Translations under genes and position numbers: made by a program
Notes under the pieces: generated by a model
Told to the model about the DNA's origin: nothing
Databases searched by the model: none
What the model saw: the letters and a program-made list of their open reading frames with translations, nothing else
Assembly (NCBI GenBank): GCA_016709675.1
Contig: JADJMH010000016.1
Location: 185,763 to 249,762 of the forward strand
Reading direction: 5' to 3'
Source of the DNA: Candidatus Accumulibacter proximus
GTDB lineage: Bacteria > Pseudomonadota > Gammaproteobacteria > Burkholderiales > Rhodocyclaceae
Length of the DNA stretch: 64,000 bases
Part shown: positions 27,347 through 36,442 of the stretch, piece by piece
How the letters are laid out: every line of letters begins with the position of its first letter
Position numbering within the stretch: the stretch's first letter is position 1

Positions 27347-28554
27347 TTGCCCTGCCCCCCCGCTCCGGCAGCAGGCACGCTGGAAGCGCTGGCCGGCGCG
27401 GCTGCCGGCTGAGCAACGGCAGCGCCTTCACCAGCGGCGCGCACCGCCGCGCCATCGCGCAGCTTCATCTGCCCCGCGGTCACGACCTCGTCGTCGGCAC
27501 TCAGTCCCTCAACGACCTGGATCTGGGCATCGCGGCGCAAACCGGTTTTTACCGGCGTGCGTTTCGCCTTGCCCTCAACGACACGGTAGACGTAAGGCAC
27601 CTTGCTGTCGGGGATCAGCGCCTGCTCAGGGATCAGCAACACGTTGCTGCGCTGCTGAAAGATCAGACGCACGCGCACGAACATGCCGGGGCGCAGGCGC
27701 CCTTCGCCGTTCGGCAGACTGGCACGCAAGGCAATCGCACGGCCACCGGCCTCGACCAGCGGGTTGATGGCATCGAGCACCGCCGTGAAAAGCTGGCCGG
27801 GTAGCGCGTCGCTGGACACTTCCAGGCGTTGCCCGGGTTTCAGCTGAGACAGATAGGACTCCGGCAGCCGAAAGTCGATCTTCAGCGTGCCGATATCCTC
27901 GATGTTCACCAGTTCCTGCCCCTCCTTGACATAGTCGCCAACGCTCACGTTGCGAATGCCGACGATGCCCGAGAACGGCGCCCGGATGCGCGTCTTGTCA
28001 AGCCTGGCCTGCGCCAGCGCCAGTGCTGCTTCCTGCACCTTGAGTGCCGCCTGCGCGTTGTCGAGTGCCTGCCGGCTGATGAACTTCCTGGCAAACAGAT
28101 CCTCGGTCCGCTGGTGATTGGCCTGTGCGAGTCCCAGGTTGGCCCGCGCCTGATCCAGTTCTGCCGCTTGCGTTGCAGCGTCGAGCGCGAGCAGCAGTGA
28201 GCCCTTGCTGACGGCAACACCGTCCCTGAAGTTGATCGTTGCGATTCGACCCGCCGTCTCCGGACGGAGGACGACCGACTCGTTGGAGCGCAGCGACCCG
28301 ACAGCGGTGGCATCGAGGGCCAGTTCGGCCGCCAGCACGCGCGCCGTCTCAACCCGTGTCGGCTGACCTCCCGGCGGGCCCCCTGCAGCGGCTCCGCCCG
28401 GCTTCGCTGCGGCCGCCCCGGGCGTTGCCGGCAGCTTCGGACCGACCGGCTGGCGGAAACTCATGTACGCATAGTAGGCGAGCCCGACCAGGCCCACCAC
28501 CGCAAGGAACAACACCAGCAACCGCTTCATCCTGCCAGACATCTTGATCCGCAT
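27343..28554 (-). CDS. RND membrane-fusion (periplasmic adaptor) protein
   Basis: About 403 aa. An N-terminal membrane anchor (KRLLVLFLAVVGLVGLAYYAYM) and a Pro/Gly/Ala linker precede the split lipoyl domain (IATINFRDGVAVSKGSLLLALD and, after the coiled-coil hairpin, RIRAPFSGIVGIRNVSVGDYVKEGQEL). Beta-barrel and membrane-proximal domains follow. The coiled coil (AELDQARANLGLAQANHQRTEDL...) is of AcrA type. Start choice is uncertain among 28554, 28542 and 28530; none has a strong ribosome site. It is translationally coupled to the RND pump. A Gly/Pro/Ala-rich C-terminal tail is unusual but low-complexity. Confidence 0.9.
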   Translation of the reverse strand: MRIKMSGRMKRLLVLFLAVVGLVGLAYYAYMSFRQPVGPKLPATPGAAAAKPGGAAAGGPPGGQPTRVETARVLAAELALDATAVGSLRSNESVVLRPETAGRIATINFRDGVAVSKGSLLLALDAATQAAELDQARANLGLAQANHQRTEDLFARKFISRQALDNAQAALKVQEAALALAQARLDKTRIRAPFSGIVGIRNVSVGDYVKEGQELVNIEDIGTLKIDFRLPESYLSQLKPGQRLEVSSDALPGQLFTAVLDAINPLVEAGGRAIALRASLPNGEGRLRPGMFVRVRLIFQQRSNVLLIPEQALIPDSKVPYVYRVVEGKAKRTPVKTGLRRDAQIQVVEGLSADDEVVTAGQMKLRDGAAVRAAGEGAAVAQPAAAPASASSVPAAGAGGQGK

Positions 28555-28858
28555 CCCCCGCCGTAGCGAGCAAGTAAAGGTAGTACCAGGCAACCCGGCC
28601 GAACGGGCGGGCAAGCAGCGAAGTGTAGCGAAGCCGGCGCCGATGCGAAACCCCAAGACAACGCGCTTGCTCGCGGCAAGGCTCCTGGCCAGCGCTGCGA
28701 CGCGCTTCCCTGCGAGAAAGTTGGCAATCAGCCGCACTTGCCGTGTTCAAATCGGGCGACTGCAGTGATAGAGTTCAGCCATCAGCGATCGCCGATTCGA
28801 TTGTCTGACCGCAGGCCCGAATTCCTTGTCTCGCGGTCACTTGCCTGGGACCTGGACC

Positions 28859-29203
28859 ATGAAGATTCCAACTGACGCGATGCCTCCACTCCGAAACGTG
28901 AGCAGGGAACTCGAAGAGGACCGGAAAGCAGAGCCGGTAGGGAATGCGGCCCGACTCGCCAACGAGCTTTCCACGTCATCGCGGCGCCAGCCGCCGCCGT
29001 TTGGTGAACAGCAAGCACGCGCGCCGTCGCAATCGCCGACCCCGGCCGCCGCCAGCCGCGAGCAGCAGGACCCGCCGCCCGCCGTCGAACGCAGACAACA
29101 ACCCGAGCGCCGCTCGGAAAACCGGCCGGTCCTGCTCGATACACGCGCCAGGAAAGGCCGTCGGCAAAACCCGGGGGAAGTCCGGATCAACATCAAGGTT
29201 TGA
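28859..29203 (+). CDS. Small basic hypothetical protein
   Basis: 114 aa, rich in Arg, Gln and Pro, probably mostly disordered. Its C-terminal part (ERRQQPERRSENRPVLLDTR then ARKGRRQNPGEVRINIKV) fits a pattern I recall in small proteobacterial proteins, 'RR..DRR....PVLLDTR.GRDRR', so it is likely real. No domain, signal peptide or membrane segment is visible. It is divergent from the RND operon and is the last intact gene before a stretch of mobile-element debris. Confidence 0.5.
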   Translation: MKIPTDAMPPLRNVSRELEEDRKAEPVGNAARLANELSTSSRRQPPPFGEQQARAPSQSPTPAAASREQQDPPPAVERRQQPERRSENRPVLLDTRARKGRRQNPGEVRINIKV

Positions 29204-29233
29204 CACACCCGCCGCTCTTTTTGACCGTGAGCA

Positions 29234-29556
29234 TTGGTGTGCTGCGGGATGATGCTGATGCTGGATCGCGCGGGGCCGATCGAATTGCCGCCGGTGCGTC
29301 AGATCACACGCAATCCGCTGGCCGATCGCCGGTCGCCGGCGCTGGTCCGGGTGGACGACACGCCGCTGCAAATGAGCTTTGCCGAACTGGGGCCGCTGGA
29401 GTGCGTCAGGTCCGACGCACGGCGGAAGATGCCTTGTTCAACAGCCTACTCCAGCAGCACCACTATCTGGGCTATACGCAACCCGTCGGCGAGCATCTGG
29501 TGCGGGGCCATGCGCTGGTCAGGGACTTTCGCCAACGACTGTCGGAGGTCGCGTGA
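29234..29556 (+). pseudogene. DUF4338 (DruA-like) gene fragment, frameshifted
   Basis: The first half reads in one frame (IELPPVRQITRNPLADRRSP...FAELGPLE). The second half continues in another (VRQVRRTAEDALFNSLLQQHHYLGYTQPVGEHLV). This is the N-terminal region of DUF4338 proteins, the family that includes DruA of Druantia and transposon-borne relatives placed just upstream of IS66-type transposases. The rest of the protein is missing; a short tail (ALVRDFRQRLSEVA) from the end of the family is joined directly. It is dead. Confidence 0.65.
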
Positions 29557-29800
29557 CGAAGCCGCCCGAATACGTCCCCGCCACGCAGGAACAGCTCGAC
29601 GAACTGCTGGCACTGGCCAGGCCAACGTTCCCGGCGCCGCAATACGAGCTGCTCAGCCAGGTGCTTGCCACTCTTGTCTTGGTCATGCAGGCCCTGCGGA
29701 ACGTAAAGACGTCGCTGACGCGCTTTCGCAAGCTGTTGTTCGGCGCATCGACCGAGAGCAAACACAAGCTGCATCACCCGGCGTTGGCACCACCGATGCA
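29553..29800 (+). pseudogene. IS66-family TnpC transposase N-terminal fragment
   Basis: A GTG at 29553 overlaps the stop of the preceding fragment. The frame reads PPEYVPATQEQLDELLALARPTFPAPQYELLSQV...LTRFRKLLFGASTES, the N-terminal leucine-zipper/helix region of IS66 TnpC. Similarity stops about 29800 and the catalytic domain is absent. Confidence 0.65.
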
Positions 29801-29910
29801 GATGAGCGATGCGCTGGCGTGCAACTTCGTCAGCGAGTTCGCGACGATCATCGGCAATCATGCCAGACAAGGAGAACTCACATGACCACAGACGCATTGG
29901 AACACGGCAC

Positions 29911-30185
29911 ATGGCGGAGATCGCTGAGGTGCTGCGGCATCGCTCGCAAAAGAGTACCGCGATCTACGCGAAAGTGTCTTTCGAGGCGTTGCGTGCCACG
30001 GGACTGCGCGCACTGACCTATTCGACGCTCCTCGGATTTCTCGCTTCGACCGGTCTTCCGCCCGGCGATGCGCTCGCACTTGACCGCTCTGACGTTGATC
30101 TCGCAAATGGGATACCTCGATCCGACAGACGAACTTCGGGAAGTCCCGCTTTGTTCCGGTTGAGGACTCGACGCGCCGGCCCTTG
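29911..30185 (+). pseudogene. Tyrosine recombinase debris (two joined pieces)
   Basis: The stretch HMAEIAEVLRHRSQKSTAIYAKV is the C-terminal active-site part (His..Arg, Tyr nucleophile in AIYAKV) of a phage-type integrase. It is followed at once by TYSTLLGFLASTGLPPGDALALDRSDVDL, which belongs to the start of the catalytic domain in such enzymes. After a frameshift, FGKSRFVPVEDSTRR follows. The order C-terminus then core shows two gene remnants fused together. Confidence 0.6.
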
Positions 30186-30516
30186 AGCCCAGCAGAAGGC
30201 CAGCAGGATCTTCCCAAGGATCCTCGCGAGCTTCTTGTAGCCCCAGTGGCGATCACAGATGACAACGCCGCCCGCGCTATCGGAGAGTTCTGCGATCGGC
30301 ACCTGCGCCGATCGCGTCGGGTCCAGCACGCTTCGGCGAATCCCGGAACTTGCCCTCGGCCTTCTCCAACTCGCTGCGCAAAGCCGCCTCAGGCTCCACC
30401 GCTTGCGCCATCGCCAGGCGATGATCGGCCTCCCGTTGCGCCAACCGGGCAAGCGCTTGTTGATGCTGACTCTTCCTCGATCTTCGGCTGACACTGCGAC
30501 AATAAGTAGCTATCAT
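30186..30516 (-). pseudogene. IS66-type transposase internal fragment
   Basis: On the minus strand the frame contains VLDPTRSAQVPIAELSDSAG then VVICDRHWGYKKLARILG and ILLAFCWAQGPARR. This matches the internal catalytic region of IS66-like transposases (CDR(Y)..YKKLAR...LAFCWAH), with changes at key sites. Flanking sequence has shifted frames. Non-functional. Confidence 0.55.
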
Positions 30517-30544
30517 TGGTAATCACCGTTTTTCGGAGTTTCAC

Positions 30545-30778
30545 ATGGATACCGCACGCCTTTTTCGATCGGGCCGCAGCCAGGCCGTTCGGCTACCCAA
30601 AGAATACCGGTTTGCCGGCACCGAAGTGGTTGTGCAACATTTTGGCAATGGCGTTCTCTTGCTACCGGTGGATGACCCCTGGCAAACGCTGGAAACCGCG
30701 CTGTCATTCTTCGAGCCAGGATTTGTCATGACACGGGAGCAGCCAGCGACGCAAGTTCGTGCCGAGATTGCCGCATGA
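30545..30778 (+). CDS. vapB: VapB-type antitoxin
   Basis: 77 aa. The N-terminal swapped-hairpin AbrB-type DNA-binding domain is typical of VapB (MDTARLFRSGRSQAVRLPKEYRF.G.EV). The C-terminal tail (about 45-77) should wrap the toxin. CGGAG precedes the ATG. The gene overlaps vapC by ATGA, so the pair is coupled. VapB neutralises VapC and autoregulates the operon; the presumed operator is in the ~40 bases before 30545. It is intact in an otherwise decayed mobile-element region. Confidence 0.9.
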   Translation: MDTARLFRSGRSQAVRLPKEYRFAGTEVVVQHFGNGVLLLPVDDPWQTLETALSFFEPGFVMTREQPATQVRAEIAA

Positions 30779-31176
30779 TTTTGCTCGACACCAATATCTG
30801 CATTTATATCATCAACACCAAACCGCCTGAAGTGCTGGCGCGTTTTCATGAGTACCGACTGGGTGACATCGGGCTGTCGAGTGTGGTGGCTGCGGAACTT
30901 GCCTTTGGTGTGGCCAAAAGCGCCTCGATACGCAATCGCCAGGCGCTCGAAATGTTTCTGGCCCCGCTGGAAATTCTTCCTTTTGATGTTACGGCCATGT
31001 GGGCTTATGGTGATTTACGCGCTGACCTGGAGCGCCGGGGGGAAACGATTGGCTCCTTGGACACACTGATTGCTGCGCACGCACTGAGCGTCAATGCCGT
31101 GCTGGTCACCAACAACACTCGCGAGTTCTCTAAAGTCCGGGGCCTGCAGCTGGAAAACTGGGCGGCTAACAAATGA
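30775..31176 (+). CDS. vapC: VapC-type PIN-domain toxin ribonuclease
   Basis: 133 aa. The PIN-domain acidic residues are all present: Asp5 in LLDTNICIYI, Glu in VVAAELAFGV, Asp in IGSLDTLIAAHAL and the C-terminal TNNTREFSKVRGL motif. VapC toxins cut specific tRNAs or rRNA and stop translation. It is coupled to vapB by a 4-base overlap. Its own stop overlaps the start of a recombinase remnant (ATGA at 31173). Confidence 0.92.
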   Translation: MILLDTNICIYIINTKPPEVLARFHEYRLGDIGLSSVVAAELAFGVAKSASIRNRQALEMFLAPLEILPFDVTAMWAYGDLRADLERRGETIGSLDTLIAAHALSVNAVLVTNNTREFSKVRGLQLENWAANK

Positions 31177-31757
31177 GCACCTTCATTGAAACCCAGTCCC
31201 GTGCCGGGAGACTGATCGACCAAGGCTACCTGTACAAGCTCTTCAAGAGTCCAGTCTTCATCGGCGTCGCCGCGTCCAAGGGCAAGCACTTCGCCGGCAA
31301 GCATGACGCGATTTTTGACCGGGCGGTGTGGGAGCAGGTACAGGCGATGTTGGAACGTGGGGAACCGGAACAACGTCTCGGCAGAACCGGCCATCCGAAG
31401 CACCTGCACTATTGAAGGGGCTGATCTTCGCCGATGATGGTTAAGCGATAACACCGGGCGCCACCCAGAAGGGCGACAAGGTCTATCGCTACGTGGATAC
31501 CAAAAAGGAAGGCGGCGTGATGGCTGCTGATGTCATTTCTGTTGATCTGCCAGGGCGTTTCGGTGGCAGAAGCTGCTGGAGAACCCGACCTACGGGTGCC
31601 TGGAGGAAATTGCAGAGGCTGAGAAGATCGCTGCTTCGTTCGTGAGTCGCATTATCAGGTTGGCCTTGCTGGCACCAGACATTGTTGAAGCGATGCTTGC
31701 GGGGAAGCAACCTGCGAGCCTGACTTGGAAGTCCATGCGTCTGCCCACTTGGCGCAT
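31173..31757 (+). pseudogene. Serine recombinase C-terminal remnant
   Basis: The first frame (31173-31415) reads LIDQGYLYKLFKSPVFIGVAASKGKHFAGKHDAIFDRAVWEQVQAML, the Recombinase-domain pattern of large serine recombinases. After frameshifts, GLIFADDG and KVYRYVDTKKEGG follow. Then comes the conserved tail EEIAEAEKIAASFVSRIIRL and APDIVEAMLAGKQPASLTW. The catalytic N-terminal domain is missing and the frame is broken at least twice. It overlaps vapC by ATGA. Confidence 0.7.
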
Positions 31758-31776
31758 TGCTTCCGCTTGCAGACGA

Positions 31777-33858
31777 TCAAGGTCTGAAGATCCTCCCGAG
31801 GAAGCGTAGCATATCGCCGACACATGGGGTCGTGGTGACGATGGGAATCGGGAAGTCAAAGCGATTGAACCGACCACTGCCCGCTTCGCCACTGCACAGA
31901 ATTCCAAGTAGATCGTCGGGTCCGGAGAAGATGTGGTCAATGAGTTTCTCGCGCGAGAGACCGTCCATCCTCTGTCGATAGTGGATGAGGGAGTCGGCAC
32001 CGAAAACGACCGGCAGGCGTCCGTGCCCATCTCCGTCGGCGATGCCTGCGAGCCTGCCGTACAGCTCTGCTGTGTGACGTCTCTTGTTGTGCGAGACTCC
32101 CGACAGGTTGGCCCAGGCGATCTTGCGGCATTCGAGGGTTTGCGTCTGCTGATCGAGGGTAACGAAAAACCAACCTCGATCCATCTCTCGGTCATCCAGC
32201 TTGATGACAATCTCCCAGATGTTAGGCTGCCCTTCATGGCCAGATAGGTCGTACTCGGTCACAGCGATCTCTTCGATCAACCTCCTCATGGCTTCGGGGT
32301 TGGTTTTCGCCTTCCTCAGAGACAAGGGATCGATACCCGGAATGGGCAGGTCCTTGTCCAGTACACGTTCGAGAAACTCTTGTTTGGAGAGCCCGCGGCA
32401 ATAGGGCCTGAAAAGATAGAACAAGACGCGATGCCCGTGCATGTCGCCATAACACACAAGCTCCTCCTGCATCTCGAAGTAGCAGCATTCGGTGAGGCTC
32501 AAGCTGTCGAGAAAGCCGGCAGGCATCGTGAGCCGATCCGGATCAACGCATGCGCCGAAGTCCCGACGTTGCAGCGGGATGCGTGACTTGCTCGCGGACA
32601 ATCCGTCCCTTGCATCGTTGGTATCCACAAAGAGTAGGCCGCCCGAGAGGTACATCGGCAGCTCACCTTCCCCGACGGCGCCAAGTGCCTCTTCGATGGA
32701 GGAAACAAGCTCGCCCCTCGCGCCTCCAGGCGAGGCGAGTAGCGAAGCAATCTGGTCCATCCATGATGCATTCTGGCCGAGCTGTCTCCCCGTCGCCATA
32801 GGGTCATTGCGTCGGAAACTGATGGTCAGTGTGGTGTCGCTAAACGCAAGGTTGTAGGGCCTCGCGACGACGAGCGGGTGGTGGCGGCTTGCACCCGACC
32901 CGTGGGTGCGTCCCTCCAGGTCGCCGACGGTGCGGATGACGTCGATGTTTCGAGCGATGTAGTGCTCGAGGGCGGCAACAAATGCGCTCGGCGTGCCCAC
33001 ATCGAACCAGGCTCCCTTGAGTTCAGTGTACCTCGCTGTGCATCCGCTGCGCATTTGCTCGCTGATGAATGCGGCGATATCGACGGTGGCGTTGGCACAG
33101 TCATCAATCGCAGATGCGGCAGCGGTCGCGTTCAGCTTCCGGCTCTCGCATTCCCGCAGCAAGAACTCGTGGAGGCTTCTCCGGGTCTCTGCATCGTTGC
33201 GCAGAGCATAGCATCCGGTGCTGACTAGATCATGCTCCGCGGTTGGATGGGCGGGCTTTTCAATCAGCTCGACGATGCGGGGATCATCCCTTTCATGGAT
33301 GATTACCCCGAAGCGCCAGGCATCACGATAATCGGCTAGCCGCCAAGCAGCGTTGACGCAGAAGCAGCACGGATCGCGCAGCCAGTTCTCGCTCTCATGA
33401 AAGAAGCCGTCCAGGTCGTCATCAAGATAATTATCGGCGTTGAAAACATACCAAAGGTCGTCTTCGGCTATCTCACTTGCCGCGCGGAGATACTCCAGCG
33501 TCAGATAGATGGCGGGAAGTGTGCCCGCACACACTGGCAACAAGGCGGCGTTCAACGTCGTCTCTTCAAACACCAGCTTGATCGGTCCGGCGCCTACTTC
33601 GCCAAGGAGTTTTCGCCTCTTAAGGCGCCGTTCGTAGTGCTCCAACCAGCGATCGAAGTCGTGACGCCATTTCTCCCGCGTGACGACGTAAATGTGGAGG
33701 CGAGGGTCGCGCCGCAACAGCTTGTCGGTCAGGATCTCGATCACGGGCGTGATGACCAGCCGCATCAGCGCCTTCGGGTATTCACCACCGACCAGTCGAG
33801 TGCCCTCGCCGCCTGCGAGGATAATCGCGGCACCATTGATTCTAGTCTGCTCACACAT
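31777..33858 (-). CDS. Nucleotidyltransferase fused to a C-terminal domain with a degenerate Nudix-like motif
   Basis: 693 aa. Residues about 8-310 form a sugar-phosphate nucleotidyltransferase-like domain: signature AAIILAGGEGTRL, a conserved Lys in GEYPKAL, FNADN (metal site, about 139-143), VELIEKPAHP and WFDVGTPSAFVAAL. Residues about 400-693 are unrelated. They contain RLTMPAGFLDSLSLTECCYF followed by EMQEEL (about 443-467), which resembles a shortened Nudix box with the paired glutamates kept and the first Glu and Arg lost. I do not know this two-domain combination. The start at 33858 (GTG at 33885 is an alternative) has no strong ribosome site. It stands alone between mobile debris and a lipoprotein gene. 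Function unknown. Confidence 0.6.
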   Translation of the reverse strand: MCEQTRINGAAIILAGGEGTRLVGGEYPKALMRLVITPVIEILTDKLLRRDPRLHIYVVTREKWRHDFDRWLEHYERRLKRRKLLGEVGAGPIKLVFEETTLNAALLPVCAGTLPAIYLTLEYLRAASEIAEDDLWYVFNADNYLDDDLDGFFHESENWLRDPCCFCVNAAWRLADYRDAWRFGVIIHERDDPRIVELIEKPAHPTAEHDLVSTGCYALRNDAETRRSLHEFLLRECESRKLNATAAASAIDDCANATVDIAAFISEQMRSGCTARYTELKGAWFDVGTPSAFVAALEHYIARNIDVIRTVGDLEGRTHGSGASRHHPLVVARPYNLAFSDTTLTISFRRNDPMATGRQLGQNASWMDQIASLLASPGGARGELVSSIEEALGAVGEGELPMYLSGGLLFVDTNDARDGLSASKSRIPLQRRDFGACVDPDRLTMPAGFLDSLSLTECCYFEMQEELVCYGDMHGHRVLFYLFRPYCRGLSKQEFLERVLDKDLPIPGIDPLSLRKAKTNPEAMRRLIEEIAVTEYDLSGHEGQPNIWEIVIKLDDREMDRGWFFVTLDQQTQTLECRKIAWANLSGVSHNKRRHTAELYGRLAGIADGDGHGRLPVVFGADSLIHYRQRMDGLSREKLIDHIFSGPDDLLGILCSGEAGSGRFNRFDFPIPIVTTTPCVGDMLRFLGRIFRP

Positions 33859-34194
33859 GATCAAGGCCCAATCACTCGAAAACACAAATGGCGTTTATCG
33901 GGTTCATGTCGTTGCGTGTGGACCTGGACCGCGGAGAAGCGGATACCTTTGGGGCACGGTCCGGCTTTCACCACCACGCTCAAGTCACTGCTTCTACGTC
34001 ATTGATCTGCTTTAGGCCGCGCGGAGTGAGTTCGGTGCGATCTGCCGCCGGTGGTCCGGTCACTTCGCTCACTCGGCGTCACGGATAGCATCGAAAGCTC
34101 CTTCCTGGCAGGCTTTCAATTGTGCTTTCACTGTCTCTATACTGCACCAGTGTCGAGGCTCTCCACTCTAGGCGATGGTCAGGGAACCAGAGAC
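33859..34194. other. Intergenic region without recognisable gene
   Basis: 336 bases upstream of the nucleotidyltransferase gene and downstream of the lipoprotein gene (both minus strand). Short frames are open on the plus strand but show no family resemblance. I see no clear promoter or terminator. Confidence 0.5.
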
Positions 34195-35184
34195 CTACAA
34201 ATCCCGCGCAACGCGAAAGCCCAAGTTAACGCATCGACTGCTTGGCGTGTTCCAATTGCGGAAGGACGAACGAAGCCAAATCGGGAAACTATTCCAACCG
34301 CCTCCGCGCCGCACCCTCAGTTCCCCACTGCGCGGCCCTTGAGGGTCGTCGACTGGCGACTCTGAATAGTAAGTAGCGCCATACCAGTCCGCGACCCACT
34401 CCCAGACGTTTCCATGCATGTCATGTAGCCCGAATGCGTTTGGCGCTAAGCGGCCCACTGCAATAGGAAATGCGGTGGGATCATCAGGTTTGATGATGAT
34501 CTCCTGTATGTGACCGAATTCGCCATGTCGCGATAAATCGATGGCGCGAGCGAAGCTCGGCAACTGGGCCGGATCATCCGAGTTTGCGTACCGTGTTTGA
34601 GTTCCAGCACGATTCGCATATTCCCATTCCGCTTCCGTAGGCAGGCGATAGTGCTTTCCTTCCTTCTTACTGAGCCACTGACAGAAAGCCAAGGCGTCGT
34701 TGTAGCTAACGTTGACAACTGGTTGTGCGTCCAGCAGGGGATACCCCGGATTGTGCCAACTATACTGGACTTGTCGGCCCTCGCACCGACCCGTGGAAGC
34801 GTTGCATCCCCAACCTCCGGTACCGTCCGACTCCGCTTCTGTTTTGTACCCAGTTTCAACGGTGAACTGACGAAACTGAGCCACCGTAACCTCGAACTTG
34901 CCCAGCAAGAACGCCTTGGTAATCCGCACACGGTGTCTTGGGTACTCGTCAGCAAAGTAGTCTGGCGTTTTCCCCGAACTCGGGTACGCCAATGCCAATG
35001 CTTCCGCCGTTTCCGTGCCACCCATGAGGAACTCCCCTGGCGGTACCATTACCAGCGGGATAGCAACTACATCGACGTTCCTATTCGCAGGCGGATTCTC
35101 GGGCTGCGCCAAGTGGATGCAGCCGAACAAACCAAGGAAAAGAGGAAGGCATAAAGCAATGGTCAGACCGCGAAGGTGACGCAT
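34195..35184 (-). CDS. FGE-sulfatase (SUMF1) family lipoprotein
   Basis: 329 aa. The lipoprotein signal peptide ends in the lipobox LFGC (Cys about 22). The rest is the formylglycine-generating-enzyme fold: PPGEFLMGG near the start, EYPRHRVRITKAFLLGKFEVTVAQFRQF, YRLPTEAEWEYANRAG, GLHDMHGNVWEWVADWYG and VRRGGGWNSF...FR..NWN...LGFRVARD at the end. The active-site Cys pair of true FGE is not evident, so a ligand-binding or structural envelope role is more likely than sulfatase activation; no sulfatase gene is near. The start at 35184 is chosen because it gives the lipoprotein signal directly. Confidence 0.82.
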   Translation of the reverse strand: MRHLRGLTIALCLPLFLGLFGCIHLAQPENPPANRNVDVVAIPLVMVPPGEFLMGGTETAEALALAYPSSGKTPDYFADEYPRHRVRITKAFLLGKFEVTVAQFRQFTVETGYKTEAESDGTGGWGCNASTGRCEGRQVQYSWHNPGYPLLDAQPVVNVSYNDALAFCQWLSKKEGKHYRLPTEAEWEYANRAGTQTRYANSDDPAQLPSFARAIDLSRHGEFGHIQEIIIKPDDPTAFPIAVGRLAPNAFGLHDMHGNVWEWVADWYGATYYSESPVDDPQGPRSGELRVRRGGGWNSFPIWLRSSFRNWNTPSSRCVNLGFRVARDL

Positions 35185-35454
35185 GAGTGCCCCGAAAAAA
35201 ATGGAAAATCCAGCGGAATCACCAAGAGTATAGGTAGCCTCGTTAACGGCTGTCAATCTCAACTCTAGCTCCTGGAGTCAATGGAAGGAGAGCAAACTTC
35301 CGCATCGATCGCTGGCGAGACGGATGACGCTGCATTGATCGAGTTCCAACTCCGGCACCGGGTGGCCGCCCTGCGGATCGGCCGCGCCTGGCAAGTACGG
35401 GGAGAGATGGCGGTGCACTGCCGTACAGGATTGGGTCGCTAGGGGGCAGCCGCC

Positions 35455-36004
35455 GTGGATGAACTTGATCGCTTCAGCCGTCTGGTCCTCCTGCTCCAGG
35501 AAACTGCGCTCGGGTCAAGTGTCTGGGACGCAGTCGTTTCGGAGATCGTGGCAGCGGCCGGAGGCAGCGATGGCATACTTTTCTCCCCCGAACTACCGCC
35601 GTCGATGGGCGGGTTCTGGGCGTCGAGGGCGATCCTGCCGCATCACACGGAAACGTATGCGACCGATTACTGCTCAAAGGATGTGTGGTGCCACTCCCGG
35701 CCCAGTTTGTACCGCATGGACGGGCGCTTGATCCCGGACGAGGAACTGATCGATCCCGTTTCGATGCAGCGCATCCAGGTGCGCGCTTGAACCTGAAGTG
35801 CTGGAGCAGCTCCATGGCCTGACCCGCTGCGAGGCGCTGCTCGCCAGTTTGCTTGCACAGGGAATGCCTTTGCATGACGCCGCAGCAATTCGCGGTATCA
35901 GCTACGAAACCGCGCGCTGCCAGTTGAAGAGTGCTCTTGGCAAGACCGGATGCTGCCGGCAGCCGGAACTGGTGGCGCTCCTGGTCAATGGGTGTCGGCG
36001 CTGA
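35455..36004 (+). pseudogene. LuxR-family regulator, internally deleted
   Basis: The N-terminal piece (35455-35790, MDELDRFSRLVLLLQETALG...SKDVWCHSRPSLYRMDGRLIPDEEL) stops at TGA. Eight bases later another frame encodes a LuxR-type HTH (LTRCEALLASLLAQGMPLHDAAAIRGISYETARCQLKSALGKTG.RRQPELV). In intact relatives about 100 residues lie between these parts. The deletion and stop make the gene non-functional, although the HTH alone could still be translated. Confidence 0.65.
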
Positions 36005-36057
36005 TGCGTTTGTATCGGGCTCCATGCCTGAGGTCCTACGCCGTAGGCTGGGAGACA

Positions 36058-36372
36058 TCACAGAACATCCTTCACGTCCTTGGCAACCTCATCGATCCCG
36101 GCATCCCGGTTTTTCTCGATGAAGTTGAAGACCCAGCGCACGATAGCCCAGCCCGGCATGCCGCAACCGAAGATCAAGCCGCCCAGGCCCACAACCCCGG
36201 TCACCGAATCCACCCACTCCTGCAGCCGAGAGTACTGGACGGTAATGGCCCCGCCACCGATCCCGGTCACCACGGTGCTGATCAATCCGACCACCCACTC
36301 CCGTTGCGTTCGTGGCGGCGTCATCAGCATCACCACGATGGTCGAAAGCAGTGCCCCGCCTGCCGTGCACAT
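36058..36372 (-). CDS. Holin-like small membrane protein, 5' end uncertain
   Basis: 104 aa from the ATG at 36372. Two hydrophobic segments (ALLSTIVVMLM and, later, VGLGGLIFGCGMPGWAIV) surround a TPPRTQREWVVGLISTVVTGIGGGA core that I associate with prophage holin-like proteins. The same frame continues upstream of the ATG as GWLFVGQGRYSWCAM, which also looks coding, so the original start was probably further up and has been lost against the end of the tag gene. Likely a phage remnant. Confidence 0.45.
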   Translation of the reverse strand: MCTAGGALLSTIVVMLMTPPRTQREWVVGLISTVVTGIGGGAITVQYSRLQEWVDSVTGVVGLGGLIFGCGMPGWAIVRWVFNFIEKNRDAGIDEVAKDVKDVL

Positions 36373-36442
36373 CGCACACCAGGAATAGCGGCCTTGGCCT
36401 ACGAAAAGCCAGCCAAACGGTTTGAACGAGTTCTGACCGCAT

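Noticed and set aside
29234..29556. DUF4338 fragment as part of a Druantia defence system
   Set aside because: It is frameshifted and truncated, lies next to IS66 pieces, and the large Druantia helicase gene is absent.
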